The notes below the pieces were generated by a model. It was not told where the DNA came from. It saw only the letters and a list, made by a program, of their open reading frames with translations, and searched no databases. Position numbers and translations under genes: made by a program. Of a stretch of DNA of 21,574 nucleotides, positions 15,303 through 21,574 are shown piece by piece (the first letter of the stretch is position 1; each line of letters begins with the position of its first letter). Source of the stretch: a virus; the IMG/VR virus record IMGVR_UViG_3300030333_003331, positions 1 to 21,574 of that record; one strand, written 5' to 3'.

Positions 15303-15995
15303 ATGACTACTACCGCTTCGCAACTTTCTCTGTCAACAGAGACTCTCGAAGTTCTCAAGAACTTTGCTAGTATCAACTCAAACATTCTGGTAAAGCCGGG
15401 AAACAAACTTACGACCGTTTCTCCAGTTAAGAATGTTATGGCAGAAGCAATCGTTGACGAAACTTTTGAAACAGAGTTCGGCATCTGGGACTTGAACAAG
15501 TTCCTTGGTGTGGTTTCTCTGTTCAAGACCCCCACCCTTTCATTCGAAGACAAGTGTGTCTTGATTGAAGAGAACGGGGCATCCGTACAATACTTCTTCT
15601 CAGACCCATCGCTATTGACCACGGTAAATCGTGAAATCAAGATGCCCGAAACTGTTGTCAGTTTTAACTGGAACCCCAAGACATTTTCGGAACTCCTGAA
15701 GGCCGCCGCTGTTATGCAGTTGCCAGATTTCTGTGTTCGAAATGTTGGTGATGGTGTAGAAGCAGTTGTTCTTGACAAATCAGATTCGTCAAGTAATCAT
15801 TACTCAGTTGATTTGGGTGATGTTTCTTGGCAGGGTAATGAATTTGAATTCTTCTTCAAAGTAGAAAATCTCAAAATCTTGCCCGGTGAATACACTGTAA
15901 ACATTACCGAAAAGGTTGTCAGTGAATTCATCCACACCAATCGTGATATTAAGTATTACATTGCTCTGGAATCTGATTCAAGATACAACGGATGA
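15303..15995 (+). CDS. 45: Sliding clamp gp45
   Basis: A 230-residue homologue of T4 gp45 (228 aa), the trimeric ring that tethers the polymerase and activates late transcription through gp55. Matching blocks: LEVLKNFASINSNILVKPGN near the start (T4 LLKNFATINSGIMLKSGQ), FGIWDLNKFLGVVSLF in the middle (T4 YDLNGFLGILSL), YSVDLGD, and the end KILPGEYTV...YYIALESDS (T4 MQPGNYKL...YVVALEADS). It has its own strong promoter. Its stop overlaps the start of the fucose synthase gene (ATGA), so clamp and sugar genes share a transcript. Confidence 0.95.
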   Translation: MTTTASQLSLSTETLEVLKNFASINSNILVKPGNKLTTVSPVKNVMAEAIVDETFETEFGIWDLNKFLGVVSLFKTPTLSFEDKCVLIEENGASVQYFFSDPSLLTTVNREIKMPETVVSFNWNPKTFSELLKAAAVMQLPDFCVRNVGDGVEAVVLDKSDSSSNHYSVDLGDVSWQGNEFEFFFKVENLKILPGEYTVNITEKVVSEFIHTNRDIKYYIALESDSRYNG

Positions 15996-16909
15996 AATAT
16001 CAAAAAACTCTTATCACGGGAGGCCGGGGCCTAGTAGGTTCCGCCATAGAGTCGAATTACAAACCGACTAGTGAAGAATTGAATCTCATGTATTACGATG
16101 AGATTGTCGATTATCTTACACGAAATGAAATAGACTCTATTATCCATTGTGCCGCAAAAGTCGGTGGTATCAAAGCAAATTGGGACTATGCGGCGGATTT
16201 CTTTGATGAGAACATTTTGATGAACACGAACCTTCTTCGCGCCGCTCACCATTGTGGCGTGGAGAAGGTTGTGTCTTTCATGTCTACATGTATTTTTCCA
16301 GACCTTGGTGTACAATATCCACTAACAGCATGTCAGATGCATGAGGGCGAACCACACCCATCTAATTTTGCATACGCATATGCGAAGAGAATGATTGAAG
16401 TGCAAACACGGGCCTATCGACAACAACATAACCGGAATTATGTTAGTGTAATACCATGTAACATCTATGGACCCAACGATAATTTCGATTTGAACGATAG
16501 CCATGTTGTTCCGGCATTGATTAGAAAATGTCACACTGCAATGAAAGAAGGAACTGACTTTGAAGTTTGGGGAGATGGTACACCACTTAGAGAATTTATT
16601 TACTCGGGTGATGTTGCCAAGATTGCAAAGTGGGCCTTGGAGTCCTTTGATTCATACGAACCACTGATTGTCTCGACCGACGAAGAGATTAGTATCAACG
16701 ATGTTGCAACTGCTATTGCAGATGAGTTTGGGTTTACCGGAAACATCGTCTTTACTGGTGGCCACGGAGGTCAACACAGAAAACCTTCAGACAACCGAGA
16801 CTTGAAATATCTTATGAATGGGTTGGGTGGTATTGAGTTTACTTCCTTCAAAGATGGTATTAGAAAAACTATTGAGTGGTACAATAAAGCAGAGAATATT
16901 AGATTATGA
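15992..16909 (+). CDS. fcl: GDP-L-fucose synthase (epimerase/reductase)
   Basis: A 305-residue short-chain dehydrogenase of the Fcl/WcaG family, which turns GDP-4-keto-6-deoxymannose into GDP-L-fucose using NADPH. The nucleotide loop is TGGRGLVGS (9-17). Catalytic residues are visible: S98-T-C100 in MSTCIFP and Y128xxxK132 in AYAYAKRM. VGGIKANWDYAADFFDEN and the VIPCNIYGPNDNF and SHVVPALIRK blocks are specific to this family. Length is normal (about 310-320). It is joined by ATGA overlaps to gp45 before it and gmd after it. It and Gmd form a full two-step pathway from GDP-mannose. Confidence 0.95.
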   Translation: MKYQKTLITGGRGLVGSAIESNYKPTSEELNLMYYDEIVDYLTRNEIDSIIHCAAKVGGIKANWDYAADFFDENILMNTNLLRAAHHCGVEKVVSFMSTCIFPDLGVQYPLTACQMHEGEPHPSNFAYAYAKRMIEVQTRAYRQQHNRNYVSVIPCNIYGPNDNFDLNDSHVVPALIRKCHTAMKEGTDFEVWGDGTPLREFIYSGDVAKIAKWALESFDSYEPLIVSTDEEISINDVATAIADEFGFTGNIVFTGGHGGQHRKPSDNRDLKYLMNGLGGIEFTSFKDGIRKTIEWYNKAENIRL

Positions 16910-17895
16910 AAAAAGCATTAATTACAGGAATCAATGGACAGGATGGTTCATACCTTGCAGAGTTTCTTCTTTCAAAGGGGTATGAGGTTCATGGTATTCT
17001 AAAAAGAAATTCTGTTGCCGAAAATCAAACAGCAAGACTCGACAGCATTTTCAGTAAACTTCACTTGTACTATGGTGACCTGAATGATTTGTCATCTTTG
17101 ATTTCAGTCCTACAAAAAGTGCAACCAGATGAAGTTTATAGTTTGGCGGCACAGTCACATGTTCGAATCAGTTTCGACATTCCCATCTACACAGCATCAA
17201 CGACTGGTTTGGGTATTCTAAATTTGTTCGAAGCATGTCGCTTGACTTGCCCAGAGGCAAAGATTTATCAAGCGTCTTCATCGGAGATGTTCGGAAATGA
17301 AATTGATGAAGATGGGTTCCAACGAGAAACAACAAGAATGAACCCCGTAAGTCCATATGGTTGTGCGAAGGTATTTGCCTACAACATTGCCAGAAACTAT
17401 CGAAACGCTTATGGTATGTTTATCTCAAATGGTATTCTCTTCAATCACGAATCTCCAAGAAGAGGTTCCAATTTCGTGACTAGCAAAATTATTAAGGGTG
17501 CGGTTGCCATCAAAGAAGGGAAACAAAAAGAATTGCGACTTGGTAATCTAGATGCTACCCGTGATTGGGGTCATGCCAAGGATTATGTCAAGGCAATGTG
17601 GATGATGTTACAACACGATGTCCCAGATGATTTTGTTTGTTCAACAGGAATCTCACATTCTGTACGCGATTGTTGTGAATATGCTTTCAAAAAATTAGAT
17701 TTAGACTATAATGATTATGTGACAATCGACCCCAAGTATTTCCGACCAGAAGAACTAGAAGACCTGAAAGGCGATTCTACCAAACTCAGGACTACATTGG
17801 GGTGGAAACCTGAATATACTTTTGAAACAATGCTCGATGAAATGGTTGAACATGAGCATATGTTTCCAGAAGTTCCGTATGATGCAGTGAGGTAA
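16906..17895 (+). CDS. gmd: GDP-mannose 4,6-dehydratase
   Basis: A 329-residue Gmd, which dehydrates GDP-mannose to GDP-4-keto-6-deoxymannose, the Fcl substrate. Cofactor loop TGINGQDGSYLAEFLL (7-22), RNSVAENQTARLDSI (NADP-specificity region), QASSSEMFG (122-130), the SPYGCAK catalytic Y151xxxK155, FNHESPRRGSNFVT and LGNLDATRDWGHAKDYV are all present. At 329 residues it is a little shorter than bacterial enzymes (about 345-370), with a trimmed C-terminus. It sits between clamp and clamp-loader genes, so these sugar genes appear to have been inserted in the replication operon. Confidence 0.96.
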   Translation: MKKALITGINGQDGSYLAEFLLSKGYEVHGILKRNSVAENQTARLDSIFSKLHLYYGDLNDLSSLISVLQKVQPDEVYSLAAQSHVRISFDIPIYTASTTGLGILNLFEACRLTCPEAKIYQASSSEMFGNEIDEDGFQRETTRMNPVSPYGCAKVFAYNIARNYRNAYGMFISNGILFNHESPRRGSNFVTSKIIKGAVAIKEGKQKELRLGNLDATRDWGHAKDYVKAMWMMLQHDVPDDFVCSTGISHSVRDCCEYAFKKLDLDYNDYVTIDPKYFRPEELEDLKGDSTKLRTTLGWKPEYTFETMLDEMVEHEHMFPEVPYDAVR

Positions 17896-17903
17896 TTTAT
17901 ACT

Positions 17904-18842
17904 ATGAGTAATGAATATTTGTGGGTTGAAAAATATCGACCACGAACAATTGACGATTGTGTTCTTCCCGAATCAATCAAAAAAACATTTAAAGACATGG
18001 TAGATTCCGGTGAAGCACAGAATCTACTTTTGTCTGGTGGTGCGGGGTGTGGAAAAACCACAGTTGCCCGGGCGTTGTGTCATGAACTTGATACAGAGTA
18101 TATCATCATCAACTGTTCGGAAGATGGAAACATCGATACACTCCGAACTAAGATTCGAAACTTTGCCAGCACAGTTTCAATCTCTGGTGCAAAGAAGGTG
18201 GTCATCCTTGATGAGTTTGACTACTCGAATGCACAATCTACGCAACCTGCGTTGCGTGGTTTCATTGAAGAGTTTTCTTCTAACTGTCGGTTTATCTTGA
18301 CATGTAACTTCAAGAACCGAATCATCGAACCCCTACATTCTCGGTGTACCAATGTTGAGTTTAAGATTCCCAACAGTGAAAAACCAGAACTTGCAAAGCA
18401 GATTTTGGCAAGACTCACAACCATTCTAAATGCAGAGAATGTTCCGTTTGATGATAGGGTTCTTGCTCAGTTGATTCTCAAGCATTTCCCCGACTTCCGA
18501 AGAATCATCAATGAACTTCAACGGTATTCGATTTCAGGAACAATCGATGCCGGAATTCTTTCCAATCTAGGTGAGATTCAATTACAGCAATTGATTACCG
18601 CCATGAAAGGTAAAGACTTCACAACACTTCGTAAGTGGGCAGTTGACAATCTAGACAACGACCACACACGAATCTTTCGTAAGATTTATGACGGGTTGTA
18701 CGAATCATTTGAGGCAAGTTCGATTCCCGCCGCCGTCTTAATTCTTGCTGACTATCAAGACAAGGCATCGCGTGTTGCCGACCAAGAGATTAATCTGACT
18801 GCTTGCCTAACAGAATTGATGATGGAGTGTACAGTTAAATGA
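17904..18842 (+). CDS. 44: Clamp loader large subunit gp44
   Basis: A 312-residue AAA+ ATPase, homologue of T4 gp44 (319 aa), four copies of which with one gp62 open the gp45 ring and load it at primer ends. Visible motifs: WVEKYRPRTIDDCVLP (7-22), Walker A SGGAGCGKT (44-52), Walker B VVILDEFDYS (99-108) and the arginine-finger SRC motif (146-148). It begins 8 bases after gmd with a GTGAGG ribosome site partly within the gmd stop region. Its TGA stop overlaps the next start (ATGA). Confidence 0.96.
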   Translation: MSNEYLWVEKYRPRTIDDCVLPESIKKTFKDMVDSGEAQNLLLSGGAGCGKTTVARALCHELDTEYIIINCSEDGNIDTLRTKIRNFASTVSISGAKKVVILDEFDYSNAQSTQPALRGFIEEFSSNCRFILTCNFKNRIIEPLHSRCTNVEFKIPNSEKPELAKQILARLTTILNAENVPFDDRVLAQLILKHFPDFRRIINELQRYSISGTIDAGILSNLGEIQLQQLITAMKGKDFTTLRKWAVDNLDNDHTRIFRKIYDGLYESFEASSIPAAVLILADYQDKASRVADQEINLTACLTELMMECTVK

Positions 18843-19888
18843 TTGACATGCTTCTGAAAAACCAAGAGTATATTTTCTACTTGGTCGCTATTATGATTAT
18901 TGGTGGTGTCGTTCGTGACCATTTCTATCTGCATGATGTGTTTGGTATTCTCATTCGCAAGGTAAAGTCGAAGCGACTTGTGCTTGCGTTGGTTTCACTA
19001 TTCGGTGGTGTGTTGCCCATTCCGGGCAGAGTAACCACCTCTGCGGGTATTCTTGATTCGCTTGCACCATCGAAGGAGAAGTGCAGTACATGCCGACATA
19101 AGTTTGGTATCATCGACTACCTAGCATCTCACCACTATTACCTGTGGTCACCACTGGAAAAGACAATCATCATGCCCATTGCGGCATTGGGTCTGACCTA
19201 TGGTGCGGTTGTCGGAATGCTTTGGCCTCTTCTCGCGGTAACGATTGCGTATATCACATACTACATCATGTTCCGAATCAAGGAACAGGACATTCAACTT
19301 AGTCTTGATGCAGGTTTTGATATTCACAAACCTCGTTTGTTTTATGGTGCATTGCCACTTCTGTTGGGTATTGCTTCCATCACACCTTGGGTCGGTCTGG
19401 AACCACAGTGGGCGTTTAGTGCTTTAGCAATTTACTACCTCTGTCTGTCGAAGACCTTCGCACTTGGTGATATTTTATCATACATCAAGTGGCCTTTGGT
19501 AGCAACTCTCGCGGTTGTTATTGTCGCATCGAATTATGCAAAGAGTTACTATGGTGAAATTGAAGTCTTCCTTGAGAATTCTCAAGTGCTTGACATTAAC
19601 ACCACAGTTGGATTCGTTGCGATTTCAGTTCTGGCATTTACCTCTGCGTTCTGTCTTGGTTCGTCGAGTAAGTTCTCTGGACTTGTGGTGATTCTATCAT
19701 CCGTGTATGGTCTGGAATACTTTGTGTGGTTCTTCGCACTTGAGTATTCTGGTTACCTTGTAAGTCCTACCCACAAGTGTATGCACATCGGTCGTATGTA
19801 CTTCAATACACCGTGGGGAGAATATGCAAAAGCATTAGGAATTTGGGTTGCACTACTACTGGTGGCCGGGGTATACTCTCTCGTATGA
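18839..19888 (+). CDS. Polytopic membrane protein, DUF401-like
   Basis: A 349-residue integral membrane protein with about nine to ten hydrophobic segments (roughly 12-26, 46-62, 108-124, 126-146, 167-184, 190-205, 216-232, 254-273, 279-301, 330-348). LFGGVLPIPGRVTTSAGILDS (54-74, in part) and the late YLVSPTHKCMHIGRMYF (307-322) resemble the paired conserved blocks of DUF401-type permeases, whose transport substrate is unknown. A cytosolic-looking loop carries KCSTCRHK (81-88), a possible metal or redox site. It is locked by ATGA overlaps between gp44 and gp62, genes that in T4 are adjacent and co-translated. The family call rests on memory of motifs and is moderate; membrane nature is certain. 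Confidence 0.75.
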   Translation: MIDMLLKNQEYIFYLVAIMIIGGVVRDHFYLHDVFGILIRKVKSKRLVLALVSLFGGVLPIPGRVTTSAGILDSLAPSKEKCSTCRHKFGIIDYLASHHYYLWSPLEKTIIMPIAALGLTYGAVVGMLWPLLAVTIAYITYYIMFRIKEQDIQLSLDAGFDIHKPRLFYGALPLLLGIASITPWVGLEPQWAFSALAIYYLCLSKTFALGDILSYIKWPLVATLAVVIVASNYAKSYYGEIEVFLENSQVLDINTTVGFVAISVLAFTSAFCLGSSSKFSGLVVILSSVYGLEYFVWFFALEYSGYLVSPTHKCMHIGRMYFNTPWGEYAKALGIWVALLLVAGVYSLV

Positions 19889-20265
19889 AACTATTCGATT
19901 ACATAAATGCAATCAACAGCACAAAGAAACCTCTTCTCGACACAGAAGACGAGCAGGTCGAGAAGGGGTATGTGCCGTTTTTCGTGAACAAAACCCTATC
20001 GTATTTCCCCGATACAATTCTTCAGTCGAATGAAATCAATCAACGGGCGCAGTTAGATAAGAAAATGCAATTTGATTATTTACTACATAGTATTAGACCA
20101 CGAAAAAGGTTTAGTAAGTGGTTAAAGAAAACTAACCCGGCGTCTTTGGAGATTGTCAAAAAACATTATGGTTATTCGAACAAGAAGGCACTAGAGGTGC
20201 TAGACATTCTAACGAAAGACCAACTGAAAGAACTTGAATCCAGATACGGTGGTGAAAGTGGATAA
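19885..20265 (+). CDS. 62: Clamp loader small subunit gp62
   Basis: A 126-residue protein matching gp62 of aquatic T4-like phages: KLFDYINAINSTKKPLL, EKGYVPFFVNKTLSYFPDTI, LDKKMQFDYLLHSIRPRKRFSKW and HYGYSNKKALEVLDILTKDQL. T4 gp62 (187 aa) shares the 'NALSQFPE', '[20 protein letters not shown]' pattern; the aquatic forms lack its long N- and C-terminal extensions. Start 19885 is set by the ATGA overlap with the membrane gene and by the family N-terminus, though the frame stays open upstream to 19777. It completes the gp44/62 loader. Confidence 0.9.
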   Translation: MKLFDYINAINSTKKPLLDTEDEQVEKGYVPFFVNKTLSYFPDTILQSNEINQRAQLDKKMQFDYLLHSIRPRKRFSKWLKKTNPASLEIVKKHYGYSNKKALEVLDILTKDQLKELESRYGGESG

Positions 20266-20276
20266 TGGAGTAAACA

Positions 20277-20684
20277 ATGGAAAATGTTCGTATCGATATA
20301 AATGATTTGGTGGAGGTAGAGTTTTCTGAACCAGACGATTTCCTGAAAATTAAAGAAACCCTAACACGAATTGGGGTATCGTCGCGTCAGGAAAGAAAAC
20401 TATACCAATCTTGCCACATCTTACACAAAAGAGGACACTACTATATCGTCCACTTCAAAGAACTGTTCGCCCTTGATGGGTTAAGTACAGACTTGAGTGT
20501 GAATGATATTGGAAGACGCAATACAATTTCTTCTTTGTTGGAAGAATGGGGATTGCTCACGATTACAAATCCTGATAAGGTAGTGGAACCAAGAGTACCA
20601 ATTAGTCAAATCAAAATTTTGCCCTTCAAGGAAAAGGATGAGTGGGAACTGATTCCCAAATATCATATCGGCAAAGGAAATTAA
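20277..20684 (+). CDS. regA: RegA translational repressor
   Basis: A 135-residue homologue of T4 RegA (122 aa), an RNA-binding protein that blocks initiation on mRNAs of replication genes, including clamp and loader genes and its own. Conserved blocks: DDFLKIKETLTRIGVSSR, LYQSCHILHKRGHYYIVHFKELF, LLEEWGLL and EWELIPKYHIG (T4 EWKLVPKYTIG). It carries about ten extra N-terminal residues (MENVRIDINDL) before the family start. Ribosome site GGAG is 8 bases before ATG. Its place after gp62 is the T4 order. Confidence 0.95.
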   Translation: MENVRIDINDLVEVEFSEPDDFLKIKETLTRIGVSSRQERKLYQSCHILHKRGHYYIVHFKELFALDGLSTDLSVNDIGRRNTISSLLEEWGLLTITNPDKVVEPRVPISQIKILPFKEKDEWELIPKYHIGKGN

Positions 20685-20686
20685 TT

Positions 20687-21310
20687 ATGGTAAATGTAAT
20701 TCAACACATTAACTGGCAGTTTAATGCGGATGGTTCTGAAGGTAGTGATGCAATAGATAAGTTCAGAAATTCTTCAGATGGCCATTCATATGAACATCTA
20801 TATAGTAAGATTCTACCAACCGCTTCTAGAATTCTAGAAATTGGAATATTTAAAGGTGCATTTGCCCATTTTTGTAAGACACAAATTTCCTCAGAAATAT
20901 TCATGGTCGGAGCAGAAATGCATACCTATGATACTCCTGAAACTGCGATGTTCGATGACTTATATACTGGTGATGCCTATTCAGAAGATTTCTTGAATTG
21001 GATTAAAGAAAATAATTATCACAAATCATTTGATTTTGTAATCGATGACGGCCCACACACCGTTCAGTCGCAAGTATGGTCTATTCGTAATTGTGCAGAA
21101 ATGATGACAGATAATGGTGTATATCTTTGTGAGGATATCCAAACTCCTGAAAATGCCGTGACCATTGCAAGAAATTCTCCGTTTCCAGAAAATACTTACC
21201 TGTGGGATAATAGACAAATGCATGGAAGGTATGATGATATTTGTGTTGTGGTTGATAGAAAAAATATTTTTGATAAAAGTTTAAAACTGTTAGTTCCTAG
21301 TGCAGATTGA
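20687..21310 (+). CDS. Class I SAM-dependent methyltransferase, TylF/macrocin-type
   Basis: A 207-residue methyltransferase. SAM motif I is RILEIGIFKGAFA (48-60), followed by the acidic positions near MVGAEMHTYD and the block FDFVIDDGPHTVQSQ (115-129), and GVYLCEDIQ (144-152). The I-DDG-H pattern is typical of sugar O-methyltransferases of the TylF/cephalosporin-hydroxylase group, so a glycan target is likely. ATG 20687 lies 2 bases after the regA stop with AAAGGA upstream. In T4, regA is followed by the DNA polymerase gene 43; here sugar-type genes stand in between. Its neighbour is a glycosyltransferase, so both probably serve phage or host surface glycans. Confidence 0.75.
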   Translation: MVNVIQHINWQFNADGSEGSDAIDKFRNSSDGHSYEHLYSKILPTASRILEIGIFKGAFAHFCKTQISSEIFMVGAEMHTYDTPETAMFDDLYTGDAYSEDFLNWIKENNYHKSFDFVIDDGPHTVQSQVWSIRNCAEMMTDNGVYLCEDIQTPENAVTIARNSPFPENTYLWDNRQMHGRYDDICVVVDRKNIFDKSLKLLVPSAD

Positions 21311-21329
21311 TAATCAAGGACTTTAAATT

Positions 21330-21574
21330 ATGAAATTCGACCTGCGTGAAATCCAGACTTACTGGATTAATCTTGAAGATGATAAGGTCAATGCTAAGAG
21401 AATGACAAAAATGTGTGATTCTCTTGGTCTTAACCACAGACGAATCCGAGGAATCAAAAGAAGTCCTGGTATTGTTGGTTGTGGATTATCACACCTTGAA
21501 TGTTGGCATAGAATCGTGGCACACGACAAAAAACTACCCGCCCTCGTCTTTGAAGATGATGCAACTCAAATTAA
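21330..21574 (+). CDS. Glycosyltransferase family 25 (partial, start only)
   Basis: The first 81 residues of a protein cut by the window end. TYWINLEDDKVNAKRM (10-25) is the GT25 opening (strand plus nucleotide-sugar contact), GCGLSHLECW (50-59) is the central block and ALVFEDDA (71-78) holds the EDD metal-binding motif. Family members add galactose or related sugars to lipopolysaccharide-type glycans or collagen-like proteins. AAGGA stands about 11 bases upstream. With the methyltransferase before it and the GDP-fucose genes upstream, it suggests a glycan-decorating function. Confidence 0.85.
   Translation, partial: MKFDLREIQTYWINLEDDKVNAKRMTKMCDSLGLNHRRIRGIKRSPGIVGCGLSHLECWHRIVAHDKKLPALVFEDDATQI

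Noticed and set aside
19777-19884. In-frame extension of gp62 upstream to 19777
   Set aside because: It lies over the membrane protein's coding sequence; the ATGA at 19885 and family similarity mark the true start.
1-21574. tRNA genes, CRISPR arrays, insertion sequences, attachment sites
   Set aside because: I looked for cloverleaf-like sequences, spaced repeats, transposase motifs and integrase genes and saw none.

Overview
The window is a stretch of a T4-like myovirus genome (straboviral or related marine/freshwater lineage). All genes lie on the + strand, are tightly packed (many ATGA or 10-25 nt overlaps), and follow the T4 core order: major capsid protein gp23 (3' end only) - gp19-like tube protein - uvsY - dCMP deaminase - uvsW - Sm-like protein - late sigma gp55 - gp47 - gp46 - accessory cassette - RNase H - small genes - clamp gp45 - fcl - gmd - clamp loader gp44 - membrane protein - clamp loader gp62 - regA - methyltransferase - glycosyltransferase (start only). 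The host cannot be named from this window: there are no photosynthesis genes, tRNAs or other host-specific markers. Base composition is moderately AT-rich.

Layout. 1-1042: virion structure (capsid protein end, a very stable UUCG-loop terminator, tube protein). 1083-7582: recombination, nucleotide metabolism and late transcription (UvsY, dCMP deaminase, UvsW, Sm-like protein, gp55, gp47/gp46). 7586-11821: accessory cassette of four genes in tight succession: a beta-class DNA methyltransferase with an altered catalytic motif, a PLP-dependent ACC-deaminase/D-cysteine-desulfhydrase-like enzyme, a large second DNA methyltransferase, and a complete type II glutamine synthetase. 11853-15269: a conserved-looking protein of unknown function, RNase H, and small uncharacterised proteins including one with tandem CxxC repeats. 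15303-20684: sliding clamp, clamp loader and RegA, interrupted by two GDP-L-fucose biosynthesis genes and a polytopic membrane protein of DUF401-like appearance. 20687-end: surface-sugar type genes (SAM methyltransferase, GT25 glycosyltransferase).

How it fits together. gp47/46 make recombinogenic ends, UvsY loads the recombinase, UvsW resolves branched DNA; gp45 with gp44/62 serves the polymerase and, with gp55, late transcription; RegA represses translation of replication genes. Gmd plus Fcl convert GDP-mannose to GDP-L-fucose, which the downstream glycosyltransferase/methyltransferase genes could use. Four sigma70-like promoters (16-17 bp spacers) precede uvsY, gp55, the 378-aa unknown protein and gp45; three of the four have the -35 or the -10 region embedded in or touching the end of the preceding gene.

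The strongest unexplained signal is in the DNA itself: reading the whole window, I find no AGCT and no ACGT, and only three GATC sites, all three inside the same octamer TGGATCCA. This points to intense restriction pressure and possibly to site-specific protection, and it sits beside a cassette that may modify DNA.
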